DNA from: Glebionis coronaria
Taxonomy: Eukaryota > Streptophyta > Magnoliopsida > Asterales > Asteraceae
Length of the DNA stretch: 64,000 bases
Direction of reading: 5' to 3'
NCBI GenBank assembly: GCA_025667525.1
Contig: CM046876.1
Coordinates: forward strand, 568,103,469 to 568,167,468
Part shown: positions 36,040-47,020 of the stretch, in pieces
Layout: every line of letters starts with the position of its first letter
How positions within the stretch are numbered: the first letter of the stretch is position 1
Translations under genes and position numbers: made by a program
The notes under the pieces: generated by a model
What the model was told of the DNA's origin: nothing
The model's input: the letters and a program-made list of their open reading frames with translations, nothing else
The model's database searches: none

Positions 36040-36262
36040 AAGTTAGGGTTATCCTCGACCTATAGGAGTCTATGTATGCACTTAGAAATCTTTTAAGACT
36101 TTTGTACACCCTGTCATTGCACTAGGGAGTGATTCATTTGTGTTTATAAAGCACCCCGATGACCCTGCACCCTCTAGATAGTATACAGGCAAATAACAAC
36201 CTGTATACATATATGTCTCGACCTAGAGTAGCTGTACTTCACACAGCCTCTAGGTTCCTTCA
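36040..36262 (+). other. Non-coding spacer inside the extra ORF region
   Basis: Frames here are closed. A short inverted repeat around GTATACAGG...CCTGTATAC (about 36182-36208) is visible. Nothing else is recognised before the tandem repeat begins. Confidence 0.35.
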
Positions 36263-36660
36263 GAAAAAGAATCCCAAAAGTTTAACTTTTAGGGAAGTTG
36301 AATAATCATCCTCAGCTTTCCTAGGGACAGCGTAAAATGACAATCTTAAACTACATCTTTTTCACAAATAAAAGAATCCCAAAGGATTTATCCTTTCAGG
36401 GGGAGCTGAAACATCACCCTCGGCTTTCCTAGGGGCAGCGTAACAGGCGATCTTAACCCACATATGTTTAACAGATAAAAGAGTCCCAAAGGATTTATCC
36501 TTTTGGGGTGCTGAATAATCACACTCAGCTTTCCTAGGGGCAGCGAATGGCGACCAATAACCTCATTATTTTCACACTTAAAAGAATCCCAAGGATTTAT
36601 CCTTTGGAGTGGCTAAATAATCACCCTCAGCCTCTCTGGGACAGCGTACTGGCGACCATT
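36263..36660 (+). repeat. Four-copy ~105-bp tandem repeat in the SIRE-type element
   Basis: Anchors AGAATCCC or AGAGTCCC recur at about 36268, 36373, 36480 and 36583. Each unit reads AGAATCCCAAAGGATTTATC..., then GCTGAATAATCACCCTCAGC, then TTTCCTAGGGGCAGCG. Each unit contains the inverted pair CCAAAGGAT / ATCCTTTTGG, so its RNA would form a short hairpin. Unit length varies (103-107), so it is not a coding repeat. Confidence 0.85.
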
Positions 36661-37568
36661 CCCCTTATCTATTTTCCTGTTACTAACTTACACCAATTGC
36701 AAGCTAATGTTGAACAACAAACTATAGATTCTCATACTACAGCAGAAGGAGCTAATAATGTGATTCAAGAACAGCCTAAAGAAGATGAGCTTATGCTTGA
36801 TGTTGAAGATGATGTCCTTGCCCTCATCGAAAGCTTTTCTGAGCCTGAATCAATGCCTGATGACGAAATTCTCCCTGAGAGGATGATTGAAGAAGAGGAT
36901 GACGAGGACGATGTATAGCCTCCTCTGTCACCTCCCTAAGGCACGGTTGAGTCAACACCAGCTGATGAAACCACTCCACCTCCTAAAGATTTTTTTGTGA
37001 TACCAACCTCTCCTATATCTGTCACTACAGAGCTTCCAAAGGCTAAGTATGATCCCACTACTGAGTTCTTACTGTTTGATCATCCACAACAACTTAACTT
37101 TGATATTATACCAAGTAAAGATGAGTATGTACAACAAAGCCTGAATATTCATGACTTAAAGCCCTTTCATCACGCCTTTGATATTGAGCGTTTGTCGCGT
37201 AAGTTGGATCGCATGGGTTTGATATGCATTCATTCACAACCAATTTCCAAAATATAATCACATAGGCTGTCAAGGATGCTATCATAGAGCCTATCAAAGA
37301 TGGCACACGCAAAAGAGTCTCAGGGACTTAGCCATCTATCCACTGGAATAAAAGATGCTATAACCACAGAGGTCCCTAATATGCTATCAGCCCATGAACT
37401 GTCATGTACAAGGAGTTTGAAGTTGTGTACAGACGGCAAAAACATCACACAAACTTCTTGGCTAGAAATATTGATAGGTCTGTCAACAGGAACTGCAACA
37501 ACCTTCTCTGTGGGTTTGCTATTTTATAGATCCGGTGGTCTAGTAGGGTGGTATAGATGGACAACCAT
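36661..37568 (+). pseudogene. Extra ORF of the SIRE-type element, C-terminal part
   Basis: Reopens after the tandem repeat with an acidic stretch (DELMLDVEDDVLALIESF, then EEEDDEDD), a Pro/Thr-rich segment and a region around FDIERLSRKLDRM that looks helical. Stops at 36916, 36937 and 37255 break it. I read it as the tail of the protein begun at 34833, separated by the repeat block. It ends against the LTR at 37569. Confidence 0.55.
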
Positions 37569-37796
37569 TGTTGGGTTAGAGAGAGAAGGTTGAAGATGTT
37601 CTAGAGAGAGAAAGGCAAAGTGTATAATGAAAATAGAAAACACAAACAACAACCCCTCCTTGGAAGCCTTGGAGGGGTATTTATAGTCACTCACGCATAC
37701 ATACTATACAACGTTTCCTAGTCTAGTCCTTACGTGAGTGACTATGATAACTAAAGGGAATTCTTAAATGTCGTCACATAAAGTGAATTTCCAACA
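37569..37796 (-). repeat. Short LTR (228 bp), minus strand
   Basis: Bounded by TGTTGG and CCAACA, with a purine tract (GAGGGAAGAT, 37797-37806 on the minus strand) right beside it. On the minus strand a TATA box (CTATAAATACC, about 37676-37686) is followed at once by a hairpin with 8-bp stem, and preceded by a 10-bp inverted pair GTCACTCACG / CGTGAGTGAC. It is organised like the LTR at 53066. No second copy is in the window. Confidence 0.6.
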
Positions 37797-38955
37797 ATCT
37801 TCCCTCATGGGACGACGTGTATAATTCCTTACAATATTTTTCCTAACAAGTATATAATGATTAAGAACAAAAGCTTCCATGAAACGTCCAATGCTGATGA
37901 AGTCTTTTGAGGCCTTTGACTTCAAGTCTTCACTTTAAAACGACTCATCTTTGTAGTAACTTGTAGAAGAAATATTGTAACGGCCACGAGCTAAGTAACT
38001 CATATACTTCTGGTTAAGGAGAAGCTTCTGAATTAACTTCCCCCTAATTCATGCCACATAACCTTGATGTAGAAGCTTTTAATAGCTTCCCCTAAACCGA
38101 CAATCCTCATAAGGAATTTTAAAGCTTAAAATAAAGCTTAGAATGATTAAGTGCACAACGGAATTTAACAAGCAAACCCCATCATATGAAATGATAATAT
38201 TGCTATGAATGATTGAAAGTTTGGGGCACACCAAGTAGATCAACAACATCTCTTCTCACCCTTGAATAATTCTTCTGAATTTTTCTTCCCCTGAGAGTTC
38301 AAGTTATGCATACTAGAAAGAATCAATACATTTCTTCCCCCACGTAATTGAAGAAAGGAAACCAATCCCATGTATGAAGCCCAAATACTGAAGTAGACAC
38401 TTTATCCCATTCATGAAGTTGACATCGTAACACCGGAGTCAATTAAGTCCCAGAAATGTACATATCTTCTTTCGGAGATGCACCAGAGTCAATTAAGTCC
38501 CGAAAGTGCATATCTCTCCATATAGGATAATGATGATGAATAATTGCAACATCAAAACAATTAAACATCAAACAATAGTGTACCGTTTAGATACTGATAA
38601 CGCCACGAGTTAAAACACTGATTTTCTCTGTGGTTATGACAAATTTCTTCCCGGAATGTCTTCAAATCAAAAGAAGGTATGAAGTTCATCACGTGTACTC
38701 GTTGTGCGTTCAATATGTCTTCTTGTTCCACATTGATGGTTTCAAAACCTCGGAACCAACAATAAATCGTACGCACATGTACCTGAAATCTCGTGAGAAT
38801 AATAAATAAGATGAATTATATATTTTGTGAGAATCAACTGCTGATCGAAATTCTCTACTCATAAACTCTTCATGGATATCTTTACCAACCCCCTTGTAGG
38901 CAAGTATAATAAGTATAAACACGTCAAGTAAACCAAATAACAAGTATGTATAAGT
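37797..38955 (-). other. Internal, non-coding part of the short-LTR element
   Basis: No coding domain recognised. It contains a repeated phrase, CGGAGTCAATTAAGTCCC at about 38426 and a near copy (AGAGTCAATTAAGTCCC) at about 38474. Open frames of 71-77 codons on the minus strand match nothing known to me. It ends where a Tekay-type LTR begins. Confidence 0.35.
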
Positions 38956-40038
38956 AAGATCGACTCTTATTCATGTCCCTTCATTATGTAGCTATTGTGA
39001 AGTCGGAGTGATCGTCTACGTTCGTTTTCGTCTTCATTTACTGGACATAAGGTACGGATATTCCGTCCTTTAGTAAGGACATCTTTCTTCTTATATTAGG
39101 ATTCCTCGTTTGCATCCATATGTTTTCCCCAGTAGTTAAGTGTCTTAAACATATCAGTATATGTATAATTATTTTAGATTTGCCTGAGCTATATATATGC
39201 ATGCCCGTTTCACCTAGTTATAGGGGTTCCATAGCCATAGCACTGAAGGCACCGGTGTTATGACTCTTATGCGGGAGAGTGATTGCTCGCAACGTCCCTT
39301 TACAGTATTTTGGCCTATGTTATTATTATCATGTGGGGCGAATGGGTGCATCCTAGGACAAGTAATATGATTTCATGGTAACTATGGTGTGTGCCTTGCA
39401 TCCGTTACAGGAGTTGATCCCTCCACACATTTTATATATTAATTAGAGTCAACCCCTCTAATTGCATGACGAGGTCACCTCTCCGAGTATTCATGCACGT
39501 GGATATAACATAACCTCTATGGGCTCTCGGCATATTTAAAATACAGATTTTCAAGATAAACTAAACATAAGACTTTTCAAATATATACTAGTTTTATGAA
39601 CTTAAACTAGGTTTTCCAGGACATACATTTATTTTGTTGCTATTCATATCATTCATTACTTGCTTATGTTTATGCTTTACATTCTATGTTATATATCCGC
39701 ACACTGAGCGTATTGCTCAGTCGTATTTCTCTTTCCATGTCCCAATACGGCAGGTACTGAAGGGCAAAGCTAGGAAATCCAAGAGTACGTGCATGGAATG
39801 AGGCGCCAACTTTCTTTCCTTCTTTAATGCATTTACATACTTTTGCTTTGCTAGACATTATTTATTCCTTTCCTTACATTCTATACTTATGCATTTCGTG
39901 TGTGAGGCTTATGTGGATCCGATGATTGTTTCTGGATTCTTTTATGATTATTAAATGTTTTAGACATATTCCTTGCATGCTTTGATGATACGCTAAAATT
40001 ATCATGTGATATTCCGTTTATCAAAATGGGGGTGTTAC
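38956..40038 (+). repeat. Partial Tekay-type LTR, plus orientation
   Basis: Ends GGGGGTGTTACA at 40038. Its reverse complement follows 43901-44950 in order: the GAGCGTATTGCTCAG block, GATCCCTCC, GGATGCAAGGCACAC and GGACATAAGGTACGGA. So it is a diverged LTR of the same family as the Tekay element but in the opposite orientation. Only about 1.1 of 3 kb is recognised, so it is truncated on the left. Confidence 0.72.
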
Positions 40039-40586
40039 AACGAAAGATATATTTTTGGTATTTGGAGGAAAATCAGACACATAAGTGAATGTGATAGATT
40101 TCTATGATGCGTCCTGACAATGTGATAAAGATGATACAAAGTCTCATACGGGTTACGTTTTTGTTATCAATGGAGGAGCAGTTGACTGGAAGAGCAATAA
40201 GCAGACAACGAGTGTAATGCATGCTACTCAATCTGAGTACATGGCTGCTTCAGAAGCTGCAATGGAAGCTGTTTGGATTAGGAAGTTTATTGGAGATCTT
40301 GGAGTGATGCCCTCAATAAAAGAACCTATTGATATATATTGCGACAATTTTGTTGTAATTATATTCACCAATGATTTTGGAGTCATGAAAGGCGCCAGAC
40401 ACTTTAAGCGTAGAAATCACTACGTCCGAGAACAAGTTGAAGCTCGTGAAATCAAATTAATAAAAGTTCATACAGATGATAACGTAGTTGATCCTTTTAC
40501 TAAGGATTTGCCTAAACCAAAGGTAGTTAAGCATGCCAAGGTGATTGGGCTGCAACTAGCTAGCGAACTCATGCAATAAATATGTG
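40039..40586 (+). pseudogene. Copia RNase H fragment
   Basis: From about 40108 the frame reads through the RNase H C-terminal half: TGYVF, GGAVDWKS, then QSEYMAASEAAMEAVWIRKF, DIYCDN and the VDPFTKDLPK end at 40579. There is one in-frame stop at 40111 (right after DAS). Everything upstream, including the reverse transcriptase, is missing: the copy is 5'-truncated at the Tekay LTR. It belongs to a Copia family other than the SIRE-type element. Confidence 0.82.
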
Positions 40587-41365
40587 ATTAGTATTTGGAT
40601 AAGGATGTTAAGACACTATTATTTAATTATTTAATAAAATAAAGATTAGGTTTAGTTTATTCTTATTACTTAATTTTGTAGACTATTTTACATGTTTTAA
40701 TCCATGAATAAATGTTATGCTAAATATCCGTTGTCGATTAATAATATGGGAATATTATTAAATTAAGACAAATCAAAATTTACGATAGAGTATACTTGAA
40801 AGTATATTGATCGATTTTGGATGATATTCGATGAATTGAATATTGGATTTATCTCAACTATATGATTTTACTTTGTGGATATTTGTCATCAAGTAAATCA
40901 TAAATAGTTATCCTTAGGCTTGAGATACCAGAAAACTGTTATGAGTCTAGTGCATCTCCGTGGAATAATCTAACGTTAAACGTAACTGGTAGTTATAAGG
41001 ATTATTTTCATAAGTGTTGCAAAATTCATAAGTTTTGCTCGTAGTCAATATGGGATTTATTTCCTCCATTTTTGTTTTGGAGTTTAATACAACTGGGCTC
41101 CTCGTGGGATTAGTAAGATGTTTGTGTGGCCACACCCAAATTTGTTTGGTAATCTTGTTGAATCTGTGAACGAGAAAAAAAATTGTTAATGAAAGGAATG
41201 ACTGAGATCCATATCCTTATTAACGTTGTATTAGAAATAAAAGGATAATAATAATGATGAATCATTAAAAGGTTTAATCCAGGAGACCTTACTCAAGTTG
41301 TACTAGTGACATTGCTAGTGTAACTAGACTCTAGTCAATATAATCACGATATTCTAAATATGTCC
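40587..41365 (+). other. 3' untranslated region of the truncated Copia
   Basis: AT-rich sequence between the RNase H stop and the polypurine tract. No gene is seen. Confidence 0.5.
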
Positions 41366-41375
41366 AAGTGGGAGC
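41366..41375 (+). other. Polypurine tract of the truncated Copia
   Basis: AAGTGGGAGC directly before the LTR start TGAAAG; standard plus-strand primer position for Copia elements. Confidence 0.8.
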
Positions 41376-42128
41376 TGAAAGTTTATGGACTTATATTTAA
41401 TAATCGTGTGATAGGAACGAACTTAAGATTACGGGATTGCACAGTATGTAAAGAGTTAATTTAACTAATAAATATTTAAGAGTTAAGTATTAACGAGTGT
41501 TAAATAAACTTATAGTAAGTAAGTAAGTAAAATAAAAAAAAGGTTGGAAGATTCCGGAACACCCCATAAGGGGTGTTAGCTGTCGGTTATGGAGGAGAAA
41601 AAGGAAGGGGGGGGGGGGGAAATTTCCTTTTATTTGTTTTTGGTTACAAGTTTAGGCCTATATAAACAAACCCTCTCCTCATAATTCATGACACACAAAT
41701 CTCTCACTCCCCTCTCTCTTGTTGCGATCGCAAGGTAAACCCACAAAAGGGTTTTGGTTGCTTTTCTTGTTTGATCAATTTTACTTATTATCTAGTCCTA
41801 GCCCCTCTTTAGGGTTTTTGGGTAGATTTTCTACAAAGCGTAGAAGCTCGGTTTACACGTGCTAGAATCACGGCTAGCTCGTTGTATTACGTGTATACAA
41901 GATCGTAATATAGTCTTACTTTAGACTATATCTTGGTGGTGTTCGTTATAACCCTAATTTGTGATTCGTTCTTCGTCTTGTGGATTTTCTTTAGCGTAAA
42001 GGTATGTAACCCTAATTCGATTAATTATAATTGTTTTATTATTATGATCTTGTCAAATCGCTCCCGCTATATGCGCTTTGGTCTCGTTTAGGGTTTTATA
42101 TAATTGTTATGATGTTAATAAACTTTCA
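41376..42128 (+). repeat. 3' LTR of the truncated Copia
   Basis: Bounded by a perfect 11-bp inverted repeat, TGAAAGTTTAT and ATAAACTTTCA, giving a 753-bp LTR. A TATA box TATATAAA lies at 41659-41666, with a run of 12-13 G (about 41608) upstream. It abuts the gag of a different Copia at 42129, so this element either inserted there or was joined by rearrangement; the target duplication cannot be checked because the 5' end is lost. Confidence 0.85.
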
Positions 42129-43527
42129 TTTTCCTATAATGAATTTTCCTACTAAGCATATCGTCAAGAGCACGAGTACTTTTCATGAACTTTTCCAAGT
42201 TATTGGAGGTGCTCTTGAGATCTTCATTCTCTTGTCTAATATTTTCAAAACTTAGACAACCTAAATCAACTTCTTTATTTTTCTCAAGCTTAGCTAATTT
42301 ATCTCTTAGCTCACTAATCTCATTTTCAAGCTTGGTCCTAGTTGATTTTAGCAATTTGTTCTTTTCAATGAATTTTAGACTTAGGTTGCATAGGTTATTA
42401 TATTGACCTTCTAATTCTAAATCATCTAGAAAAGAACTATCATTGCTATAGTATTCGGTATCGTAATGTACCTCTTTGGAAGAATGAGCCACGAGATATT
42501 TCTCGTCTTTAGTATCGTCATCACATTCTTTACCACTATCACTCCATGAACCTCCAACGAAAGCCGTATGATTCTTGTCGCGAGATGGCTTGGGACATTC
42601 ACCGATGAAATGATTTGGGTCACCACATCCAAAGCATTTCCTATCACTTTTGTCATTCTTGATAAATCGGTTTTTGGAGAAGATTTTCTTGTCGTTGCTT
42701 GGTTGTCTTACGTGTTGACCTCGCCTTTTGAAGAACTTCTTGAAGTCTCTAACTGTCATAGCATATTCCTCATCATCACTATTCGAAGAGGAGCTATCAT
42801 GGTCACTTTGCACCTTCTTGGCCTTTAGTGCTAGAGACTTTCTTTCACTCTTGGTTTTCACCATTTCCGAGTCCTTCAAAATTATCATTTCATGAACTTT
42901 TAAGTTGCCAATAAGTTCATCAAGTGATAATGTAGTAATGTCCTTTGATTCTTCAATCGCAGTGACTTTAGCTCTCCACTTTGGATGAGATGCCCTAAGA
43001 AACTTTCTAACATTGTTTTTGCTAGAAAAACTTTCATCAAGTGCTTTTAGACTAGTAATAATAGTACTAAACCTAGCAAATTCACTATCAATAGTTTCAT
43101 CTTCTAAGATGACAAATTGTTCATATTGTTGAACAAGAAGATCTATTTTGCTTTCTTTGACTTGGCTATTACCTTGGTGGGTTACTAAAAGAGCGTTCCA
43201 AATATCTTTAGCGGTTTTACACATGAAAATCCTTTCATACTCTTTCTTAGGTAAAGCATTATAAATCACCATTATAGCCTCATTATTTTTAGCAAGTTTC
43301 TTCTTAGTGTCATCATTAGAATTATCAAAAGTGACTAACTCTTTCTTTTTAGAAACTTCCTTATATTGATAAGGCAAAATGTCACCATTGGTAATAACAT
43401 GCCAAAGATCTAAATCTTTTGATTTCACATAAGTCTCAAATCTATTTTTTCAATAAATAAAACTATCGGTTTCAAAAAGGGGTGGTCTTTGCATAGATTT
43501 CCCTTCTAGGTACTTGTTGGAATCCAT
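42129..43527 (-). pseudogene. Copia gag (UBN2-type) with zinc knuckle
   Basis: Minus-strand gag starting MDSNKYLEGKSM at 43527. One stop, near 43450, stands where related gags have Trp (FIYWKNRF); after it the frame is open for over 430 codons. It carries the UBN2 gag domain (about codons 60-200), a Lys/Ser-rich part, an intact CCHC knuckle [14 protein letters not shown] and a long coiled coil ([20 protein letters not shown]). The 3' end is cut at 42129 by the Copia LTR, so no protease or pol remains. It would coat the RNA genome in a live element. Confidence 0.82.
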
Positions 43528-43580
43528 AGATCGATTCAAGTTTTAAAATACAATATATTTCAAAAATGCTTGAGCAACCC

Positions 43581-43592
43581 GCTCTGATACCA
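43581..43592 (-). other. Primer binding site of the minus-strand Copia
   Basis: TGGTATCAGAGC on the minus strand, two bases after the LTR end at 43595; initiator-Met type. Confidence 0.9.
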
Positions 43593-43594
43593 AT

Positions 43595-43900
43595 TGTAGA
43601 AACTAGAAGGGGGGGGGGGGTTTAATAGTTTCTTAAATTTACTTGTTAGATATACGTTTTCAGAAATCCTTTTCAAAACATTAGACTTGAGCAAATATAT
43701 GAAACCTTCTTATACACAATATGGACAAGGGATAGTGCAACTAACTAATAATCACAAGTATATGCAAATAAAGAATAATGAATGTAAAGAGATAAGGAAA
43801 AGAAAGATCAAACCAAACACCAAGGATTTATAGTGGTTCGGAAACGAAGCTCACTTTTCGTTCCTACTTCACTCCTCGATAGTTCACTAATAAACAAGCT
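43595..43900 (-). repeat. Copia 5' LTR, left fragment
   Basis: Begins TGTAGAAACTAG (plus strand) and matches the LTR at 10829 closely. It is interrupted at 43900 by the Tekay element; AAGCT (43896-43900) is duplicated at 51613-51617. A run of about 13 G near 43608 is not in the other copy. Confidence 0.85.
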
Positions 43901-45138
43901 TGTAACACCTCATTTTGGTAAATAGAATGTCACGCGTGATTATGGCGTGTCATCAAAGCATACAAGGTAAATGTCTTAAAAACATTAAATGACCATGAAA
44001 AGAAATACCAGAAACAAACATCGGTACCCCAAGTATAAGCTCATCACACACAAACATAAGTACTGTAAAGGAAAAGGACTAAACAATGTCCAAAGAAATA
44101 AGTAACAAAATGTATGATGAAATGCATAAAGTAGAGAAGACTAGATAGCTTCCAATCCATATGCACGTACGCTTAAAGTCTACGAGCGCCCTTGAGTATC
44201 TGTCGTTTGGGAACATGAAAGGAAAACGGCTGAGCATAACGCTCAGTGCACGGATATACAAGTACAGCATGGAATAACGTAAGCATAAAGACTAATAACA
44301 GCGGAATAATATAAGTTCTAAGTAATCTGGACTGGATTCATGTTCATAAAACTGGTTTTATAGTTTGAAAAGACTTATGTTTTTATGTAAAACTCTATTA
44401 ATTAGCCAAATAGCCCATATAGGTCATGAGGTTCCACCGTGCATGAATAGTTGGAGGAGAGACCTTGTCATACAATTAGAGGGGTTGCCTCTAATTAAAT
44501 AGTCTAGGTAGGAGGGATCAACTCCTAGTGAAGGATGCAAGGCACACATCGCAATCACTCTGATAATACTGATAAACATGTAACTAGGATGCACCCATAC
44601 TCCCCACATGATATTATAATAACAATGGCCAAAACTGAAAAGGGACGCCACGAGCAATCACTTCGCCGTGGGGAAGTCATAACACTGGTGCCTCCAGTGT
44701 TATGGTTATGGTACCTCCATAACTAGGTGACACTGGTCATGCATGTATATGGCTTAGGCTCTTATTCTAACATAAGTATCAAGCATATAAAACAAATACT
44801 GAGAAAATAGTTGGCTGTAAACGGGGAATCCTACTAAGGAAAGAATGTCCATACTGAAGGACGGGAAATCCGTACCTTATGTCCAGTGAACGGAAAAGAC
44901 AAACGAAAGGAAGTCCTACTCCGATCTCACTAATGCTACATAAAATAGTGTACATGTATAAGTATACTGTTTTATTGAGTACGTAACTGATTTTATATCG
45001 TGTCTTAGCTTGTTTTATATGTTCATGTCTTGTTTTACTGATTTTAAGGTTATGCTGTGTTTATCGTGTATTCTACGTATTCTGATTAAGTATTACTTGT
45101 ATTTCTTGTATCATTATACTTGTTGTGTAATAATAAGT

Positions 45139-45300
45139 AACTTTCTAAAAATAGAAGGTTTCCTAAAATAGAAAGTTTCAAAAAATAGAAAGTTTCCAAA
45201 AATAGAAAGTTTTCAAAAACAGATTAGCTTCTTAAAATAGACCAGTTTCTAAAAATAGAAAGTTTCCAAAAACAGTAAGTTTCATGAATTAGAAAGTTTA
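45139..45300. repeat. ~20-bp tandem array in the Tekay LTR
   Basis: About eight degenerate units of the type AAAATAGAAAGTTTCC follow one another. No such array is seen in the partial LTR at 38956-40038, which stops short of this position. Confidence 0.75.
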
Positions 45301-45473
45301 CATATCTAGAATTAAGCTGAATTAATAAGCTAATAGTATAAGCTTAACTTTATTGGTTAAATATAATAAGTCATGTGATTTTAGTATAGGTTATTAATAA
45401 TAACATGTTAATTAAATAAACTATAGGTTATATGATTTAATTAAATATAAGCATGATTTAATTAAATTAAGGT

Positions 45474-45715
45474 GTATAAAATACTTAGGTTAAAACATGT
45501 ATTAATATTATATTAATTATAACCTAAGTCATGTTAATTAATTAATTATATTCCATGTCTTAATAATTAATTAATACTATAGTCTAAATTAAATAAATAA
45601 ATACTTAGGTTAAAACATGTATTATTTACTAAATAAAAATTAACCCAAGTCCATGATTAATTAAATTAATTACATGTCATGTTTAATTAATTTAATATCT
45701 TGTTAAAATAAATAC
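45474..45715. repeat. Duplicated ~120-bp AT-rich unit in the Tekay LTR
   Basis: AAATACTTAGGTTAAAACATG occurs at about 45478 and 45600, each followed by TAATTA-rich sequence with CCATGTCTT or TCATGTTTA. It is an old tandem duplication. Confidence 0.6.
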
Positions 45716-46945
45716 TTGTAAAAATAAAATACTTGAACATTTTTAGTCATGGATTGAACCCGTGTATTTAATTTAGACATGTCGTGAACCGGACACGGAA
45801 CCCCATGAACCGGTCCGAACCAAGCACCCCTTTAACAGTGGCAAACCGGCTTGGCCGGTTACCACTGCTTGGGTAAAAACACCACCGACGGCTGCCGGTG
45901 GTCTCTTTTCTCTCGGCTAGCCGCTGACCACCAAAGTTCCTACCGGCTGTGTGCCGGTGGTCCCCCTGCTGCCTGCGGTTCCCCCTGCTTGACCAAATCT
46001 GCCACCGGTTGTGTGCCGGTTGTGTGGCTGCTGGCTGTCGAGACCCAACCGAACCACAAGGGCACCCCGACGCGAGTCGGAGTTCCTTGTTCCTTGCCGC
46101 CAACCGAACCAAACACCACCGAGATCATAGATCTCAGTTGGTGGCGCGATCAAAGATACGCCGAGAGCCTTGGCTCTAGGTTTGTGTGTCGGCCGAGCAA
46201 CCAAACCCAAAACAAACCCTTAATTTTTACCCCCATGATCACGTGACATGTTTTTAATCCTTGTTTTTATTTAATTCATGTTCATGTGTTAACAATTAAG
46301 TAAAAAGAATAAAAGAAAAAGGGTTTACGGATTACCGTATACGTGTAAAGATTGAAGAACAATAACACGAACACGTTCTTGAATTTGATTAACCAAAAAT
46401 CAAATCAAACACCCCTTGGTGTTGATCTTGCCGCCGGCCAAAAGAGAGAAAAAAAAGAATAGGGTTTTTGATTTTTCTTGAAAACTTTGTAAACTAAAAA
46501 TAAGTTTCCCTTATTTGTTATTTACTAAAATCAAATAGACTTGACCCCTTTTCTCTCTTGGTGTCGCGGCTAGTAGGACCCACAAGGGAAAACCCGAAGT
46601 TTTCCCGTGTTCTAAATTACGTGTTCGTATGCTCGTATATCCGTGTTATAATTATTCGTGTTATATTTAAATACTTGTATGTAACGATATTAATCGTATA
46701 ATATTAATTAAGTACGTAATTACGTGTTCGTGATTTTTACGTTCATGATTTCATGTTCGTGATTATAATTATTATTGTTAAAAATTATCATACTATCACG
46801 TACTTAATACTTATCGTGTAATAATACGTACACAACTTCTGTAATTACTAATCGTGACACGTGTTCATGCTATAAAAGGAAAGCTTTAATATGTACGTAC
46901 GTTTACTAAGTGTACTGTTCATGGTAAAAGCATGCGGGTTTTACA

Positions 46946-46964
46946 ACTCTTCCCCTTTAAAAAG
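46946..46964 (-). other. Polypurine tract of the Tekay-type element
   Basis: On the minus strand TTTAAAGGGGAAGAGT leads straight into the LTR start TGTAAAACC; standard primer for plus-strand synthesis. Confidence 0.82.
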
Positions 46965-47020
46965 AATAATTCGTCCCCGAATTATAGATAAAATAAACTG
47001 AAAGAGGAACATACCCGAAT

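Larger units (their letters stand above)
11686..37568 (+). mobile_element. SIRE-type Copia retrotransposon, interrupted and 3'-truncated
   Basis: Plus-strand Copia element. Order: 5' LTR (11686-11994 and 27957-28417, split by nested insertions), initiator-Met-type PBS (28420-28431), gag with a CCHC knuckle, aspartic protease, integrase, reverse transcriptase, RNase H, then an extra ORF that is typical of the SIRE lineage. No 3' LTR beginning TGTTGGGATC is found; the element stops at about 37568, where a short LTR of another family begins. The gag-pol frame carries more than a dozen stop codons plus frameshifts, so it is dead. It occupies roughly 10 kb once the inserts at 11995-27956 are set aside. 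Confidence 0.8.
43901..46945 (-). repeat. 3' LTR of the Tekay-type element
   Basis: From TGTAACACCTC to GCGGGTTTTACA. It includes a GC-rich stretch (45.8-46.2 kb) where ACCGGCTGTGTGCCGGTGGT-like words recur about three times; several overlapping open frames there are by-products of high GC. AT-rich repeats lie at 45139-45300 and 45474-45715. Confidence 0.87.

Noticed and set aside
36263..36660. Possible CRISPR-like array
   Set aside because: Units are about 105 bp with no spacer structure and lie in a plant retrotransposon; it is a plain tandem repeat.
34833..37260. Envelope protein of a retrovirus-like element
   Set aside because: No signal peptide, fusion peptide or transmembrane anchor could be seen; only the position after pol recalls an envelope gene.
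45768..46246. Several overlapping open frames on both strands, repeated at 50412-50916
   Set aside because: GC-rich LTR sequence with few stop codons; the frames overlap in all phases and match no family.
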